The position numbers and the translations under genes are program-made. Positions 43,235 to 51,809 of a DNA stretch of 64,000 nucleotides are shown here, piece after piece. The notes under the pieces were generated by a model that was not told the origin of the DNA, did not search any database, and was given only the letters and a program-made list of their open reading frames with translations. The first letter of the stretch is position 1. The number at the start of each line of letters is the position of its first letter. The DNA comes from Rothia nasimurium (GTDB lineage Bacteria > Actinomycetota > Actinomycetes > Actinomycetales > Micrococcaceae), in contig NZ_CAKMTD010000006.1 of assembly GCF_928391935.1 (NCBI RefSeq), positions 62,001 to 126,000 on the forward strand, read 5' to 3'.

Positions 43235-44683
43235 CTAAGCCACCCAAACCCCACTGCGGGCGCGCAGACCTAGGGTGAGGGCGCGGGCGCCCATGTACCA
43301 CAGGGCGTAGGAGCACCACAGCAGCAGGTAGGCCAGGGTCGGGCCACCGAACAGACCGCCCCAGGAGGTGCCCCCGGCAAGCGGGGCGGGAGCGTCCGCA
43401 CCGGCACCGAACCAGAGGTACAGACCAGCCAGCACCGGCAGGTAGGCCACCAGGGTGAAGAGCCCCGCCAGACCCAGATAGCGGACGTCCTGGGCACCGA
43501 TGAGCACGCCGTCCAGAATGAAAACGTAGGCCGCCAGGGGCTGGCCCACCGCCAGCACCAGCAACGACAGGGCAAAGAGGCGCTGCACCTCGGGGTCGGG
43601 GGTAAAGACCCAGGCCAGGCCAAACCCGACCGCCGGGCAAACCAGGGCCGTAACCAGGCCAAAGGCCAGGCTCCACCGCACCAGGCGGTTTTTGAGCTGA
43701 ACCACAGCGCCCTGCCCCTGCCGGGTTGAAAGATCCTGCGCACCCATCTCCTTACCCAGCAGGGCCTGGGCGGCAATGGCCAGGGCGTCCAGGGCGAAAG
43801 CCAGCAGGTTAAAGAAAGCCATCGTCAGCTGGTAGGCGGCCAGGTTTTTCTCCCCCTGGCTGGTCACAACAAAGACAGTAGCCAGCAAGGCAAGGCGCAG
43901 GCAGGCGGCCCGCACCATCAGCCAGGCCCCCACCCTAAAGACCGCCTTAAGACCGGCGAGGTCGGGCAGCCAGATCCGGCGGGCTGAGCTGCCGGGTAAG
44001 GACGCCCCCGCCCCGGCTTGGGTGCGGGTTTTACCGATAACAGCCCAGGTCAGCACCAGGGCCATGCCCCACTGCACCACCGCCGTCGCCACCGCCGAGC
44101 CAGCCACACCCCAGCCTGCCGGGTAGACCAGGGCCCAGCTCAGCGGCACATTGAGGGCAGCGCCGGTGGTAGCAACGTAGAGGGGGGTTGTGGCGTCCTG
44201 GAACCCGCGCAGGGCACCGGTCGCCGCCAGCACCAGGAGCATGCCGGGCAGGCCCGCCAGGGAGGGCAGCAGGTAGGCGGTGGCATGGGTCAGGACGTCC
44301 CCGCCCGCCCCCAGCACCCGCAGCAGGGGGTCGGCGGTCAGGGCCAGCAGGGCTGCGAAGAAAAGGCCCAGGCCAGCCGCCACCCACAGGCCATTGCGGG
44401 CGGCAGCGAAAGCGCTGGGGGTATCGCCTGCCCCCACGGCCCGGGCCACCGCCGGGGTGGTGGAGTAGGCCAGAAAAACCATGAAGCCCACCAGGGTCTG
44501 CACCACGGTTGAACCCAGCGTCAGACCAGCCAGCGGGGCGCTCCCTAGGTGGCCCACGATGGCAGAATCGGCCAGCACCAGCAGGGGCTCAGCGATGAGG
44601 GCACCAAAGGCGGGCACCGCCAGGGCAAGAATCTGGCGGTTAAGCGAAGGCTGCCGGGACGAAGAAGACGGTGTGGAGGGCAT
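43235..44683 (-). CDS. MATE-family efflux transporter
   Basis: 482 residues with 12 predicted membrane helices in two six-helix halves. The start region QILALAVPAFGALIAEPLLVLADSAIVGHLG is the typical MATE entry, as is PAVARAVGAGD near residue 80. These carriers export drugs or metabolites using a sodium or proton gradient. DinF-type subfamily is likely from the C-terminal layout. DinF genes are often SOS-linked, and umuDC lies 3 kb upstream on the same strand, but intervening genes separate them. 35 bases follow the GNAT gene. Confidence 0.88.
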   Translation of the reverse strand: MPSTPSSSSRQPSLNRQILALAVPAFGALIAEPLLVLADSAIVGHLGSAPLAGLTLGSTVVQTLVGFMVFLAYSTTPAVARAVGAGDTPSAFAAARNGLWVAAGLGLFFAALLALTADPLLRVLGAGGDVLTHATAYLLPSLAGLPGMLLVLAATGALRGFQDATTPLYVATTGAALNVPLSWALVYPAGWGVAGSAVATAVVQWGMALVLTWAVIGKTRTQAGAGASLPGSSARRIWLPDLAGLKAVFRVGAWLMVRAACLRLALLATVFVVTSQGEKNLAAYQLTMAFFNLLAFALDALAIAAQALLGKEMGAQDLSTRQGQGAVVQLKNRLVRWSLAFGLVTALVCPAVGFGLAWVFTPDPEVQRLFALSLLVLAVGQPLAAYVFILDGVLIGAQDVRYLGLAGLFTLVAYLPVLAGLYLWFGAGADAPAPLAGGTSWGGLFGGPTLAYLLLWCSYALWYMGARALTLGLRARSGVWVA

Positions 44684-44718
44684 AAAACCACCCTACCGGC
44701 ATCCTGGCGGACGGACCG

Positions 44719-45324
44719 CTAGGGGCGGGTCATAATGTAGGTTTTACGGCCGGCGAATTCGTCAGTGCTGGCAATAGTGAAGCCCTCTTTTTCATAGAAG
44801 CGAATGGCGCGGGCGTTGGTGGTGAGCACCTCAAGTTCGGCTGGTCCTGCGTCCAGAATCTGGCCGAGCAGGGCCTGGGCGACCCCGGTACCAAAAGCCT
44901 CAGGATGCAGGTAAAGCATTTCAAGTTTCTGCACGTCGTAGGGCATTTGGGAGGCAAAGGCCAGGCCCAACAGGGGGGAGGTTTCAGGTGGTGCCGCCAG
45001 GGCGGTACCCCCAGCGGCGAGCAGGGCTGAGTCCTCCTCAAGGGCGGCAGGTGATTCAGCCAAGGTGGGTAGGGCTAGGGCCGGACGGGCCGCAACCAGG
45101 GCGCGACGACGCTGGCCTAGTCGGGGTTGGACGTCCTCCCCAGTGCCTCCTGTCCCGTCAATCCATTCGGCGAAGCCGGTGGCGCGAGCCTGAAGTTGAG
45201 CGTCCTGTTTAGCAAACATTTCGGGGGTGAAGGTGCCAGCGTAGGCCTCCCGCCACGACACCATCCGTAGCTTCTCCCACTCCAGGGCCTCCTCAGGCAG
45301 GGGTGGGCGAATCTCGTAATTCAT
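44719..45324 (-). CDS. GNAT-family N-acetyltransferase with internal insertion
   Basis: 201 residues. The start (YEIRPPLPEEALEWEKLRMVSWREAYAGTFTPEMF) and end (LEMLYLHPEAFGTGVAQALLGQIL, then AIRFYEKEGFTI) are normal acetyl-CoA N-acetyltransferase blocks, the former with motif A binding CoA. Between them lies a loop of about 50 residues, Ala/Leu/Arg-rich, not typical for the family. Substrate unknown. Same strand as the MATE and second GNAT genes. Confidence 0.8.
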   Translation of the reverse strand: MNYEIRPPLPEEALEWEKLRMVSWREAYAGTFTPEMFAKQDAQLQARATGFAEWIDGTGGTGEDVQPRLGQRRRALVAARPALALPTLAESPAALEEDSALLAAGGTALAAPPETSPLLGLAFASQMPYDVQKLEMLYLHPEAFGTGVAQALLGQILDAGPAELEVLTTNARAIRFYEKEGFTIASTDEFAGRKTYIMTRP

Positions 45325-45474
45325 GATTCTCCTTGTGCCCCGGCCCTGTGCGAGTGAAGCGAGGGACAGCCGGGTCTACTTAGGGCAATGATACTCCTGC
45401 ACCTCCTTGTAACTAAAGGGACCACACTGTGAATTTAGGCAGGCAGGCCCAAATGTTGCCCTGACAAGGAGATT

Positions 45475-45999
45475 TTAGCTGAGGGGCAGGTAGTAGGTGT
45501 AGTCGTGGCCGACGATTTCAGGGGTGAGCTGAAAATCCCGGGTGCCGTAGCGGGTGAAGCCGTTCTTTTCGTAGAACTTCTGGGCCCGAATGTTGTCTTC
45601 GTGGGTTGCCAGGTGCAGGGCAGTTTTGCCGAGGGTGCGGGCCAGGGCCTGGGTTGCTGCGAGTAGGTCGGCGGCCAAGCTGGTTCCCCGGGTTTCGGGG
45701 CGCAGGTAGAACTTGCTGAGGTAGATAGCTTCCCCGGGGACGGACTCGGGCTGGGGTTCTTGCTGGTCGAGGGCGGTGTAGCCAACGAGGTGGCCGTCGG
45801 AATCCTGGGCAACGGTGATTGCCCAGACTCCGGGGCGCAGGTATCGGCCAAAGGCTTTGTCGGTGAGCTGGGTAGCGATGAACTCTTGGACGGCTTCAAC
45901 CGGAATGACGGGTGGGGCGGCGTCGGGGAAGGTCGCAGCGGCAAGCTGAGCGAGGGCGGCGGCGTCGCTACTGGTGGCGGGGCGGATTGTGTAGGTCAT
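45475..45999 (-). CDS. GNAT-family N-acetyltransferase
   Basis: 174 residues with the GNAT core: YTIRPATSSDAAALAQLAAATFPDA, YLSKFYLRPETRGTSLAADLLAATQALA (CoA loop, R-G-T variant) and LATHEDNIRAQKFYEKNGFTRYG. Resembles PaiA/RimI-like acetyltransferases acting on small amines, but the substrate is unknown. It begins 2 bases after the S4 gene, so translation may be coupled. Confidence 0.85.
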   Translation of the reverse strand: MTYTIRPATSSDAAALAQLAAATFPDAAPPVIPVEAVQEFIATQLTDKAFGRYLRPGVWAITVAQDSDGHLVGYTALDQQEPQPESVPGEAIYLSKFYLRPETRGTSLAADLLAATQALARTLGKTALHLATHEDNIRAQKFYEKNGFTRYGTRDFQLTPEIVGHDYTYYLPLS

Positions 46000-46001
46000 G
46001 C

Positions 46002-46409
46002 TTATTCCTTTTCATAGCCGCGGAGTTTGTTGAGGGCGCGGCGTTCAGTTTTGGTGGGGCGGCCGGTTCCGCGGTCACGTTTGGGCAGGACGCCGCTGGT
46101 GAGGTAGGCGGGCTTGGGGGCTGAGATGTCCTCGTAGCAGGTGACGGCAATGGGGGCACCGACGCGTTTGGCGATGGTTTTTCGGACGATCAGGACGCGT
46201 TCCCACCCGGGATAGCGGACGGTGACGGTGTCGCCGGGTTTGATTTTTTGGGAGGGTTTGGTGTGGTCGCCGTTGAGTCTGATGTGCCCGGCCTTGACTT
46301 CGGTGGAGGCGAGGGAGCGGGTTTTGAAGACGCGCACGGCCCAGAGCCAGGCGTCCAGCCGGACGGGCACCTGGGGCTCTGTCTGGGGGCTCTCTACTGG
46401 GGAGGTCAT
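46002..46409 (-). CDS. S4-domain RNA-binding protein, Hsp15-like
   Basis: 135 residues with an S4 domain (RLDAWLWAVRVFKTRSLASTEVKAGHIRLNGDHTKPSQKIKPGDTV, residues about 17-62) and a basic C-terminal tail. Hsp15 (HslR) recycles stalled 50S subunits carrying nascent chain and tRNA. Start at ATG 46409. It precedes a GNAT gene by 2 bases, and follows umuC by 19 bases, so the SOS operon may read into it. Confidence 0.85.
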   Translation of the reverse strand: MTSPVESPQTEPQVPVRLDAWLWAVRVFKTRSLASTEVKAGHIRLNGDHTKPSQKIKPGDTVTVRYPGWERVLIVRKTIAKRVGAPIAVTCYEDISAPKPAYLTSGVLPKRDRGTGRPTKTERRALNKLRGYEKE

Positions 46410-46428
46410 GTTTCTAGGCTACCGTGCC

Positions 46429-47712
46429 TCATGAGCCCACCTGCACTGTCACGAGTTCGTCCCAGTGGGTGGTCGCCCGGGGGGAGAGCATGGCCCGTTT
46501 CATCTGCCATTCTGGTGGGCGGGCTAGCCCGGCGTAGCCCAGGCCCAGGGAGCCTTCCCCGCAGTGTTCCTGCACCCGGGCTAGGAGCCCGGCGATATCG
46601 CGGGATTCGTGACGGTACTCCAACCCTATGAGGGGCTCCTGCCCTCCTGACGGCCGCAGGTCGGTGAGCATAATGCCCGCCCGGGCGTAGGAGACGGTCG
46701 AGAAATCGACCTGCCCTAGAAGCTGGTGGGCGGCCCTGGTGAGAATGACGGGGTCGGACGTATACCCCGGCAGGCGCACCTGCAGGGCGGGGTGGTGCTG
46801 TTGCCCGCCCCCGAACACTGCCGTTCCGCAGAAGGCGGTGAGCAGGCCAGCTAGCTGGCCGTGCCGGGCTAGCCGGGAGGCGGCCTTTTGGGCGTAGATG
46901 CTAAGCACCTGGCGTAAAGAATCCTGGTCTGCCACCGGCTGGGAGAAGGCCCGGGAGTAAATCAGCTGGTCTTTGAAGCGGCGCTGCTCTTCAAGGTCGA
47001 GGGCCGGAATTTCTTGTAATTCCAAAACTGTACGCATGAGGACGACCGAGAACTTCTTGCGGATGACATCCGGCCGAACAGCAGCTAAATCAGCAATCGA
47101 GACGATGCCCATGCCAGCTAGTTTCTTGGTGGTTTGCCCTCCTATACCCCAGACTTCTGAGACCGGCAGGGCTGCCAGCAGGGCGTCCTTGCGTTCAGGG
47201 GGCAGGGCCCCCCAGACGCACACCCCGCCCAAGGCAGGTATTTTCTTGGCAGTTTTATTGGCCAGCTTGGCGAGGGTTTTCGTGGACGCCACGCCGACGC
47301 AGACGGGTACGCCTACGGTACGGGCCAGTTCAGCCTTAATACTGCGGGCAAAAGGACGCGCCCGGTCAGGTTCCAGGGGCACGGTGAGGAAGGCTTCGTC
47401 AATGGAATACTGCTCGAAGTCAGCGGCGCGGGCGGCCAGCACCCGCATCACCCGCGCTGAGATTTCCCCGTAGAGCTCGTAGTTAGACGACCGCGCAATG
47501 ACGCCCTGGGTTCGGGCCCGGTGCTCAATCATGAACCAGGGATCGCCCATGTGGTAACCCAGGGCCTTGGCCTCGGCCGAGAGGGCCACTACGCAGCCGT
47601 CATTGTTTGAGAGCACCACCACCGGGCGCCCCTCAAGCCGAGGGTCAAAAATTCGTTCGCACGAGACATAGCAGGAATTGATATCAACGTGAACAATCTG
47701 CCTTCCGCTCAT
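46429..47712 (-). CDS. umuC: Y-family DNA polymerase, error-prone subunit UmuC
   Basis: 427 residues. Catalytic blocks: [18 protein letters not shown] (first Asp), QYSIDEAFL (Asp/Glu pair of the palm) and the helix-hairpin [19 protein letters not shown]. The C-terminal little-finger region follows. Performs lesion bypass with UmuD'. I take ATG 47712 (GAAAGGAGGATCC upstream), not the earlier ATG. It is 67 bases after umuD in the same direction and probably part of its LexA-regulated transcript. Confidence 0.92.
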   Translation of the reverse strand: MSGRQIVHVDINSCYVSCERIFDPRLEGRPVVVLSNNDGCVVALSAEAKALGYHMGDPWFMIEHRARTQGVIARSSNYELYGEISARVMRVLAARAADFEQYSIDEAFLTVPLEPDRARPFARSIKAELARTVGVPVCVGVASTKTLAKLANKTAKKIPALGGVCVWGALPPERKDALLAALPVSEVWGIGGQTTKKLAGMGIVSIADLAAVRPDVIRKKFSVVLMRTVLELQEIPALDLEEQRRFKDQLIYSRAFSQPVADQDSLRQVLSIYAQKAASRLARHGQLAGLLTAFCGTAVFGGGQQHHPALQVRLPGYTSDPVILTRAAHQLLGQVDFSTVSYARAGIMLTDLRPSGGQEPLIGLEYRHESRDIAGLLARVQEHCGEGSLGLGYAGLARPPEWQMKRAMLSPRATTHWDELVTVQVGS

Positions 47713-47779
47713 GGATCCTCCTTTCACTGAATCTGGCCGAGCACAACCCGCTGGACCCTCCCCAACCCCGCGCCCTTTT

Positions 47780-48208
47780 CTACACCTTGTGCAGGCAGCG
47801 GGTGACGACCCCGAAAATCATGAAGTCTGATTCAGCCGGAATGGGAATGGGCGGGTAGTCGGAGTTTTCGGGGAGCAACCAACCAGCCCCCGAACGGTCA
47901 ATGTGGAAGCGTTTGACGGTAAATTCACCGTCGATAGCCGCCACAACAACAGACCCCTCAGTGGGGCGCCGGGCGCGGTCGACGATGATTTCGTCGCCGT
48001 CAGCGATACCCGCGTCGATCATGGACGAACCCGTCACCCGCAAAATGTAGGTGGAGTTGCGGTCAGCTATAAGCACCTCGTTGAGGTCGATGTGGGTGGC
48101 CGAATAATCTTGGGCAGGCGAGGGGAAACCCGCTGGGATTCTGGTGGGGCTGGTGCGTAGAGGCCAGGGCGCCCCGGGGTGCAGCTGGCCTACGAGTACG
48201 GCTTTCAT
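47780..48208 (-). CDS. umuD: SOS mutagenesis protein UmuD
   Basis: 142 residues, S24 peptidase. Self-cleavage site at Ala26-Gly27 in [11 protein letters not shown] (compare CGFPSPAADY in E. coli), catalytic Ser62 in [10 protein letters not shown] and Lys99 in FTVKRF. Cleavage after RecA activation yields UmuD' to form Pol V with UmuC. Regulated by the LexA box at 48243. The predicted -10 TACTAT lies about 14 bases before ATG 48208, so the leader is very short. Confidence 0.93.
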   Translation of the reverse strand: MKAVLVGQLHPGAPWPLRTSPTRIPAGFPSPAQDYSATHIDLNEVLIADRNSTYILRVTGSSMIDAGIADGDEIIVDRARRPTEGSVVVAAIDGEFTVKRFHIDRSGAGWLLPENSDYPPIPIPAESDFMIFGVVTRCLHKV

Positions 48209-48489
48209 GCTTTAAATATAGTACAAAGTTTCGATTTTTGTGCGAATATATGTTCTAGAGACAAGCAATCTTCGCAGGGGTTCACCTTCTGCACTATGCA
48301 CCATTATTTAAGAGGCCACTTTTCATTATTTAAGTCTGACCGACCATTTCCCCTTGTGAAACCTATATTCCTTCGAGTCGCCGCAGAAGATTATTTAATT
48401 TCTGGCCCAACATTATTTTAGTGGGAGGCCCCTTCTACCCCTGAGACACCCCTGGGCTACCCTGCTTTTTCTCCCGTACACTGGTGCCC
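48209..48489. promoter_or_regulatory. SOS box and iterated ATTATTTAAG sites upstream of umuD
   Basis: CGAATATATGTTCT (48243-48256) matches the actinobacterial LexA box (CGAACATATGTTCG) with two changes, about 35 bases from the umuD start. Further away ATTATTTAAG (48303), ATTATTTAAG (48325), ATTATTTAAT (48390) and ATTATTTTAG (48412) come as two pairs each spaced 22 bases. The region is AT-rich relative to its surroundings. TACACT (48476-48481), 8 bases from the next ATG, suggests a leaderless promoter for the gene on the plus strand. Confidence 0.7.
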
Positions 48490-49437
48490 ATGATGACCCC
48501 TGTTGCGCCTGCCATTCCCACCGATTCCTGCTCCCTGCCGGTCGATGAAAACCTGCCGGGCACCGCCGCCCGCGAGACACTCTGGGTTCTGCTGGAACAC
48601 CCCGGCGGCTGGGGCCGCGACATTCTCGATGGCACCGTCTTTGGCCCCGATCTCTCCACCGCCCTCAAGGAGAAGATGGCGCAGCTCGGTGCCCGCCTAC
48701 TCCTGATCCGCCAGCCCGGCCGTGAGGGGCAAAAAATCAAGGACGCCGGTGCCCGCCGTCGTGCCCTTCTAGCCGCCACCGGGGGCCGGGATTTTTCACC
48801 CGCCCGGCTCTACTCCTTTGAGGTAACCGGCGCAGAGGATTTACTCTCCCTCCCCCTCGAAACCCCTGAAAACATACCCGGGGCAGTTGTTTCACGTGAA
48901 ACATTGACCCTGGTCTGCACCCACTCCAAGCGTGACCGCTGCTGCGCGGTGCGGGGCCGCCCCATCGCGTCCTTTCTGGCAGAGCAACTCGCGGACGGCA
49001 GCGTCTGGGAGTGCTCCCACACCGGCGGGCACCGCTTCGCCCCGGTTGCCATCAGCCTACCCACCGGCTACACCTACGGGCGTCTGACCTTTGAGCAGGC
49101 CCTCACCCTGGCCCAGGAGGCCCAAGCCGGCCAGGTAGAACTCACTGGCCTGCGCGGACGCTCCTCCCACTCCCCCATGGAGCAGGTAGCCGAGGTAGCC
49201 GTCCGCACCCTCCTTGCCGACGTCGGCGAGCGCCCCGGCCCCGACGACCTGAACCCCGGTGAAATGACCGCCACTGAGCCTGACCTGTATGCCGCCCACG
49301 TCGCCCACCGCGACGGCCGCTTCTGGGTGGCAACTGCCCGCCGCACCGAGTTAGCGCCGCGTCCGGCGTCCTGCGGTAAGGACGACGCCCCCGCCTTCAG
49401 CTGGGAGGTCGTCAGCCTCGTTCAGGGGACCGCTTAA
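48490..49437 (+). CDS. sucrase/ferredoxin-like (AIM32-type) protein
   Basis: About 315 residues, thioredoxin-like 2Fe-2S family. The signature is in VCTHSKRDRCCAVRGRP (Cys pair) and VWECSHTGGHRFAP (Cys and His ligands), probably binding a labile iron-sulfur cluster. A role in redox sensing or electron transfer is inferred from the family. I place the start at ATG 48490; GTG 48484 or ATG 48493 are possible. A perfect parS site is within it. Terminates directly before palindrome copy 6. Confidence 0.8.
   Translation: MMTPVAPAIPTDSCSLPVDENLPGTAARETLWVLLEHPGGWGRDILDGTVFGPDLSTALKEKMAQLGARLLLIRQPGREGQKIKDAGARRRALLAATGGRDFSPARLYSFEVTGAEDLLSLPLETPENIPGAVVSRETLTLVCTHSKRDRCCAVRGRPIASFLAEQLADGSVWECSHTGGHRFAPVAISLPTGYTYGRLTFEQALTLAQEAQAGQVELTGLRGRSSHSPMEQVAEVAVRTLLADVGERPGPDDLNPGEMTATEPDLYAAHVAHRDGRFWVATARRTELAPRPASCGKDDAPAFSWEVVSLVQGTA
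48888..48903. other. perfect parS site
   Basis: TGTTTCACGTGAAACA, the exact canonical ParB-binding 16-mer, in codons for VSRET of the sucrase/ferredoxin-like gene. Its presence with the sites at 41504 and 25973 points to an origin-proximal location. Confidence 0.95.
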
Positions 49438-49439
49438 AC

Positions 49440-49505
49440 GAAATGCGGGGTTTCTTTCGAACTGCGGATAGAATCACCGCATTTCGAAAGAAACCCCGCA
49501 ACTCG
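49440..49505. repeat. dispersed nested palindrome, copy 6 (subtype B, inverted orientation)
   Basis: Arms 49444-49460 and 49484-49500 around GCGG-ATAGAATCA-CCGC, which is the reverse complement of the centre in copies 3-5. Begins right after the stop of the preceding gene and lies between convergent genes. Confidence 0.87.
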
Positions 49506-49520
49506 CGAAGCCTCGTTGGC

Positions 49521-50267
49521 CTAGACGACGCCGCTTGCCCCCAGCAGGGAGCCCACAGCGAAGGTAACGGCCAGGGCCAGGGCGCCACCGACGACGACGC
49601 GCAGAGCCGCCTTGCCGTAGTGCGGGGAGCCACCCCACCGAGCGCCCAGCGACCCGGTGACAGCCAGGGCGATCAGCACACCGGCGAAGGTCACCGGAAT
49701 ACGAATCGACTCGGGGAAAACCAGAATCAGCAGGGTGGGTAGCAGGGCGCCGACCAGGAAGGCACCGGCTGACGCGAAGGCCGCTGACCAGGGGGAGGGA
49801 ATATCCTCATCGTCGATACCCAGCTCGAAGTGCAGGTGGGTTTTGAGGGCGTTCTTCTCGGTCATTTCGATAGCCGCCTTGCGGGCGGTTTCCGGGGAGA
49901 TGCCGCGCTCTTCTAGGATTTCGGTCAGCTCATCCAGCTCATGCTCGGGCATGTCGCGCAGTTCAGCCTTTTCCTTGGCAATCAGGGCTTCCTGGCTGTC
50001 TACCTGGGAGGAGACTGAAACGTACTCACCCAGGGCCATAGAAATGGCACCACCGACCACGGCGGCCGCTGCGGCCACGCCAATAGCCGAGGTGCTGGTA
50101 GTTGCACCGGCAACACCGACCACAGTGGCGGCCACCGAAACAATACCGTCATTAGCGCCGAGGACGGCGGCCCGTAGGCGGTTCAGTTTCTCTTGGTAGG
50201 CACCGCCCATGTCGTGGGCTTCACCGGTGTGGGAGTGGGGTGCGGTTTCCTTCGCTTGGTTCGTCAT
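49521..50267 (-). CDS. VIT1/CCC1-family metal transporter
   Basis: 248 residues with five predicted membrane helices. LRAAVLGANDGIVSVAATVVGVAGA starts the family, then a charged cytoplasmic loop (KEKAELRDMPEHELDELTEILEERG) with acidic residues that bind metal, and a C-terminal pair of helices. Probably moves iron or manganese. Start ATG 50267. No partner genes. Confidence 0.88.
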   Translation of the reverse strand: MTNQAKETAPHSHTGEAHDMGGAYQEKLNRLRAAVLGANDGIVSVAATVVGVAGATTSTSAIGVAAAAAVVGGAISMALGEYVSVSSQVDSQEALIAKEKAELRDMPEHELDELTEILEERGISPETARKAAIEMTEKNALKTHLHFELGIDDEDIPSPWSAAFASAGAFLVGALLPTLLILVFPESIRIPVTFAGVLIALAVTGSLGARWGGSPHYGKAALRVVVGGALALAVTFAVGSLLGASGVV

Positions 50268-50366
50268 GCCTTTACTCTAGACCGGCTCGCGGGTGCTTTC
50301 TAGCGAGTACCCAGTTACCCCATGTTCGGCGGGGCTTAACCGGCGGGTGAGGCTAGGCTGGGCTAC

Positions 50367-51356
50367 CTAGAGGCGGTCGAGGAACTCGCCCATGGCCCGG
50401 TAGGCGGCTGTGCGGGCGGGTTCGGGTGAGAGGAAGACGTCGTGGGTGGCTCCTTCGATAACCCGGCTGGTGACGTGCTTTCCCAACCCCGGGGACCAGC
50501 GGCGGATGCCCTGCACGTTGAGGACGGCGTCGAAGTCGTGGCGGTCGGTGGGGTTTTTGAGTGTGCCGGAGCGGGCTGAGGTGAGCACCAGGACGGGGGC
50601 CTGGATATCGAGGCCGCGCTGGAGTTGCCGGTGGGCCCGGCGTACTGCCGCTAGCCAGCCTGCGTAGATGGGCGGGAAGTTGAGGGTTTTCCAGTCGGTG
50701 TTGAACTGCCAGGTGCCTGCGTGGTCGGCATGGAGGGAGCGGGCGTAGGCGTCTGCCTGCTCCTTTTGCACAATCGCGCGGGGCTTGAGGCGGGCGAGCG
50801 CGGTGACGGCGCTGGTCATGAGGGCGCGTTCGAGGGGGTTGTTGAAGTGGTCAAGCCAGGGGGAATTGAGGACGAGGGCGGTCAGCTCGGGCGGGGCGGT
50901 GCGGTCAGCCCAGAGGGAGGCGATGAGCCCGCCGGTGGAGTGGGCCATGAGGATGACCTGCCGGTGGCCGTCGCGGCCGGTGATGAGTTGCCAGGCAGCT
51001 GAAAGGTCATCGAAGTAGTCGTTGAGGTTTTCGGTGTAGTTGGGGGTTTGGCCCGGACGCAGGGAGCGGCCGTATTTGCGCAGGTCAAGGGCGTAGAAGT
51101 CGTGGCCGCGCTCAGCCCACCAGTCGCCGAGGTCTTTTTGGAAGAAGTAGTCTACGAAGCCGTGGAGGTAGAGAACGGCGGGCTTGCCTGCCCCGTCTTG
51201 CCCCTGCGCGGACGACGGTAGCTGGGGAGCCGCGTCCGCCCCGCTGATATCTGCGGGCCGGTGGACGAGGGTGGCGACGAGGGGGCCTTCTGTGTCGTGG
51301 CCCAGGTCGATGGTTTCGGCGGTGTAGGGGGCACCGAGAATGTCTGGCTGTGTCAT
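50367..51356 (-). CDS. alpha/beta hydrolase, lysophospholipase-like
   Basis: 329 residues from ATG 51356. Nucleophile elbow ILMAHSTGGLIAS with catalytic Ser; the oxyanion-hole region is around LYLHGFVDYF; the catalytic His is in EGATHDVFLS. Similar to monoacylglycerol lipase/lysophospholipase L2-type serine hydrolases. TATAGT (complement of 51367-51372) lies about 10 bases from this ATG, so the mRNA is likely leaderless. A GTG three codons upstream is possible. Divergent from the RHH gene. Confidence 0.85.
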   Translation of the reverse strand: MTQPDILGAPYTAETIDLGHDTEGPLVATLVHRPADISGADAAPQLPSSAQGQDGAGKPAVLYLHGFVDYFFQKDLGDWWAERGHDFYALDLRKYGRSLRPGQTPNYTENLNDYFDDLSAAWQLITGRDGHRQVILMAHSTGGLIASLWADRTAPPELTALVLNSPWLDHFNNPLERALMTSAVTALARLKPRAIVQKEQADAYARSLHADHAGTWQFNTDWKTLNFPPIYAGWLAAVRRAHRQLQRGLDIQAPVLVLTSARSGTLKNPTDRHDFDAVLNVQGIRRWSPGLGKHVTSRVIEGATHDVFLSPEPARTAAYRAMGEFLDRL

Positions 51357-51402
51357 AAAACCCACTATACTCTCGCGCGCATTTTCGTATTACGATATTT
51401 AT

Positions 51403-51654
51403 ATGGAAACTATCAACGGCACCCCGGTAACAGAAGAGCAGATTCAAGCCTGGGCTGACGAGGCTGAAGCAGGCTACGCAGTAGAAAAATTTAAGAAACG
51501 CGGACGCCCAAGCCTCGGGAGCGCTCCTGCATCGGTCATTCCCGTCCGTATGGAGGAGGAGCTCCTTGCAGCCCTCTTACATAAGGCTGAGGTTGAGCAT
51601 CTTAACCGTTCAGAAGCTATCCGTGCCGCCGTGTTGGCCTGGGTGAATACATGA
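51403..51654 (+). CDS. ribbon-helix-helix antitoxin-like protein
   Basis: 83 residues from ATG 51403. The C-terminal half is a CopG/RHH DNA-binding fold: SVIPVRMEEELLAALLHKAE, then HLNRSEAIRAAVLAWV. N-terminal part contains the Trp-rich helix EEQIQAWADEAEAGYAVEK seen in such antitoxins. The stop overlaps an ATG (51651) that opens only a 16-codon frame, so the usual toxin gene seems lost or truncated. It may now act as a stand-alone regulator. Transcription probably begins near the ATG (TACGAT at about 51391). Confidence 0.8.
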   Translation: METINGTPVTEEQIQAWADEAEAGYAVEKFKKRGRPSLGSAPASVIPVRMEEELLAALLHKAEVEHLNRSEAIRAAVLAWVNT

Positions 51655-51800
51655 TTTCGGTTCCACCGTTCAGCTCTCAAACATGGAATGTAGAGGCATA
51701 GAGCCATTCACCGCTAACATTCTTATAGAAGTGATACCCGCAACACCCCGCAGGTATCTCATGCAAAAGACCCCTTGCTCCTCTTCTTAGATTTATAAGG
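51651..51800 (+). pseudogene. possible decayed toxin remnant after the antitoxin-like gene
   Basis: An ATG overlapping the antitoxin stop starts a 16-codon frame (MISVPPFSSQTWNVEA) ending at 51701. A second frame from 51689 encodes 35 residues. Neither is a known toxin. The ATGA overlap is the usual arrangement of a toxin-antitoxin operon, so the partner may have been lost through frameshift or deletion. The evidence is weak. Confidence 0.3.
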
Positions 51801-51809
51801 ACACCACCC

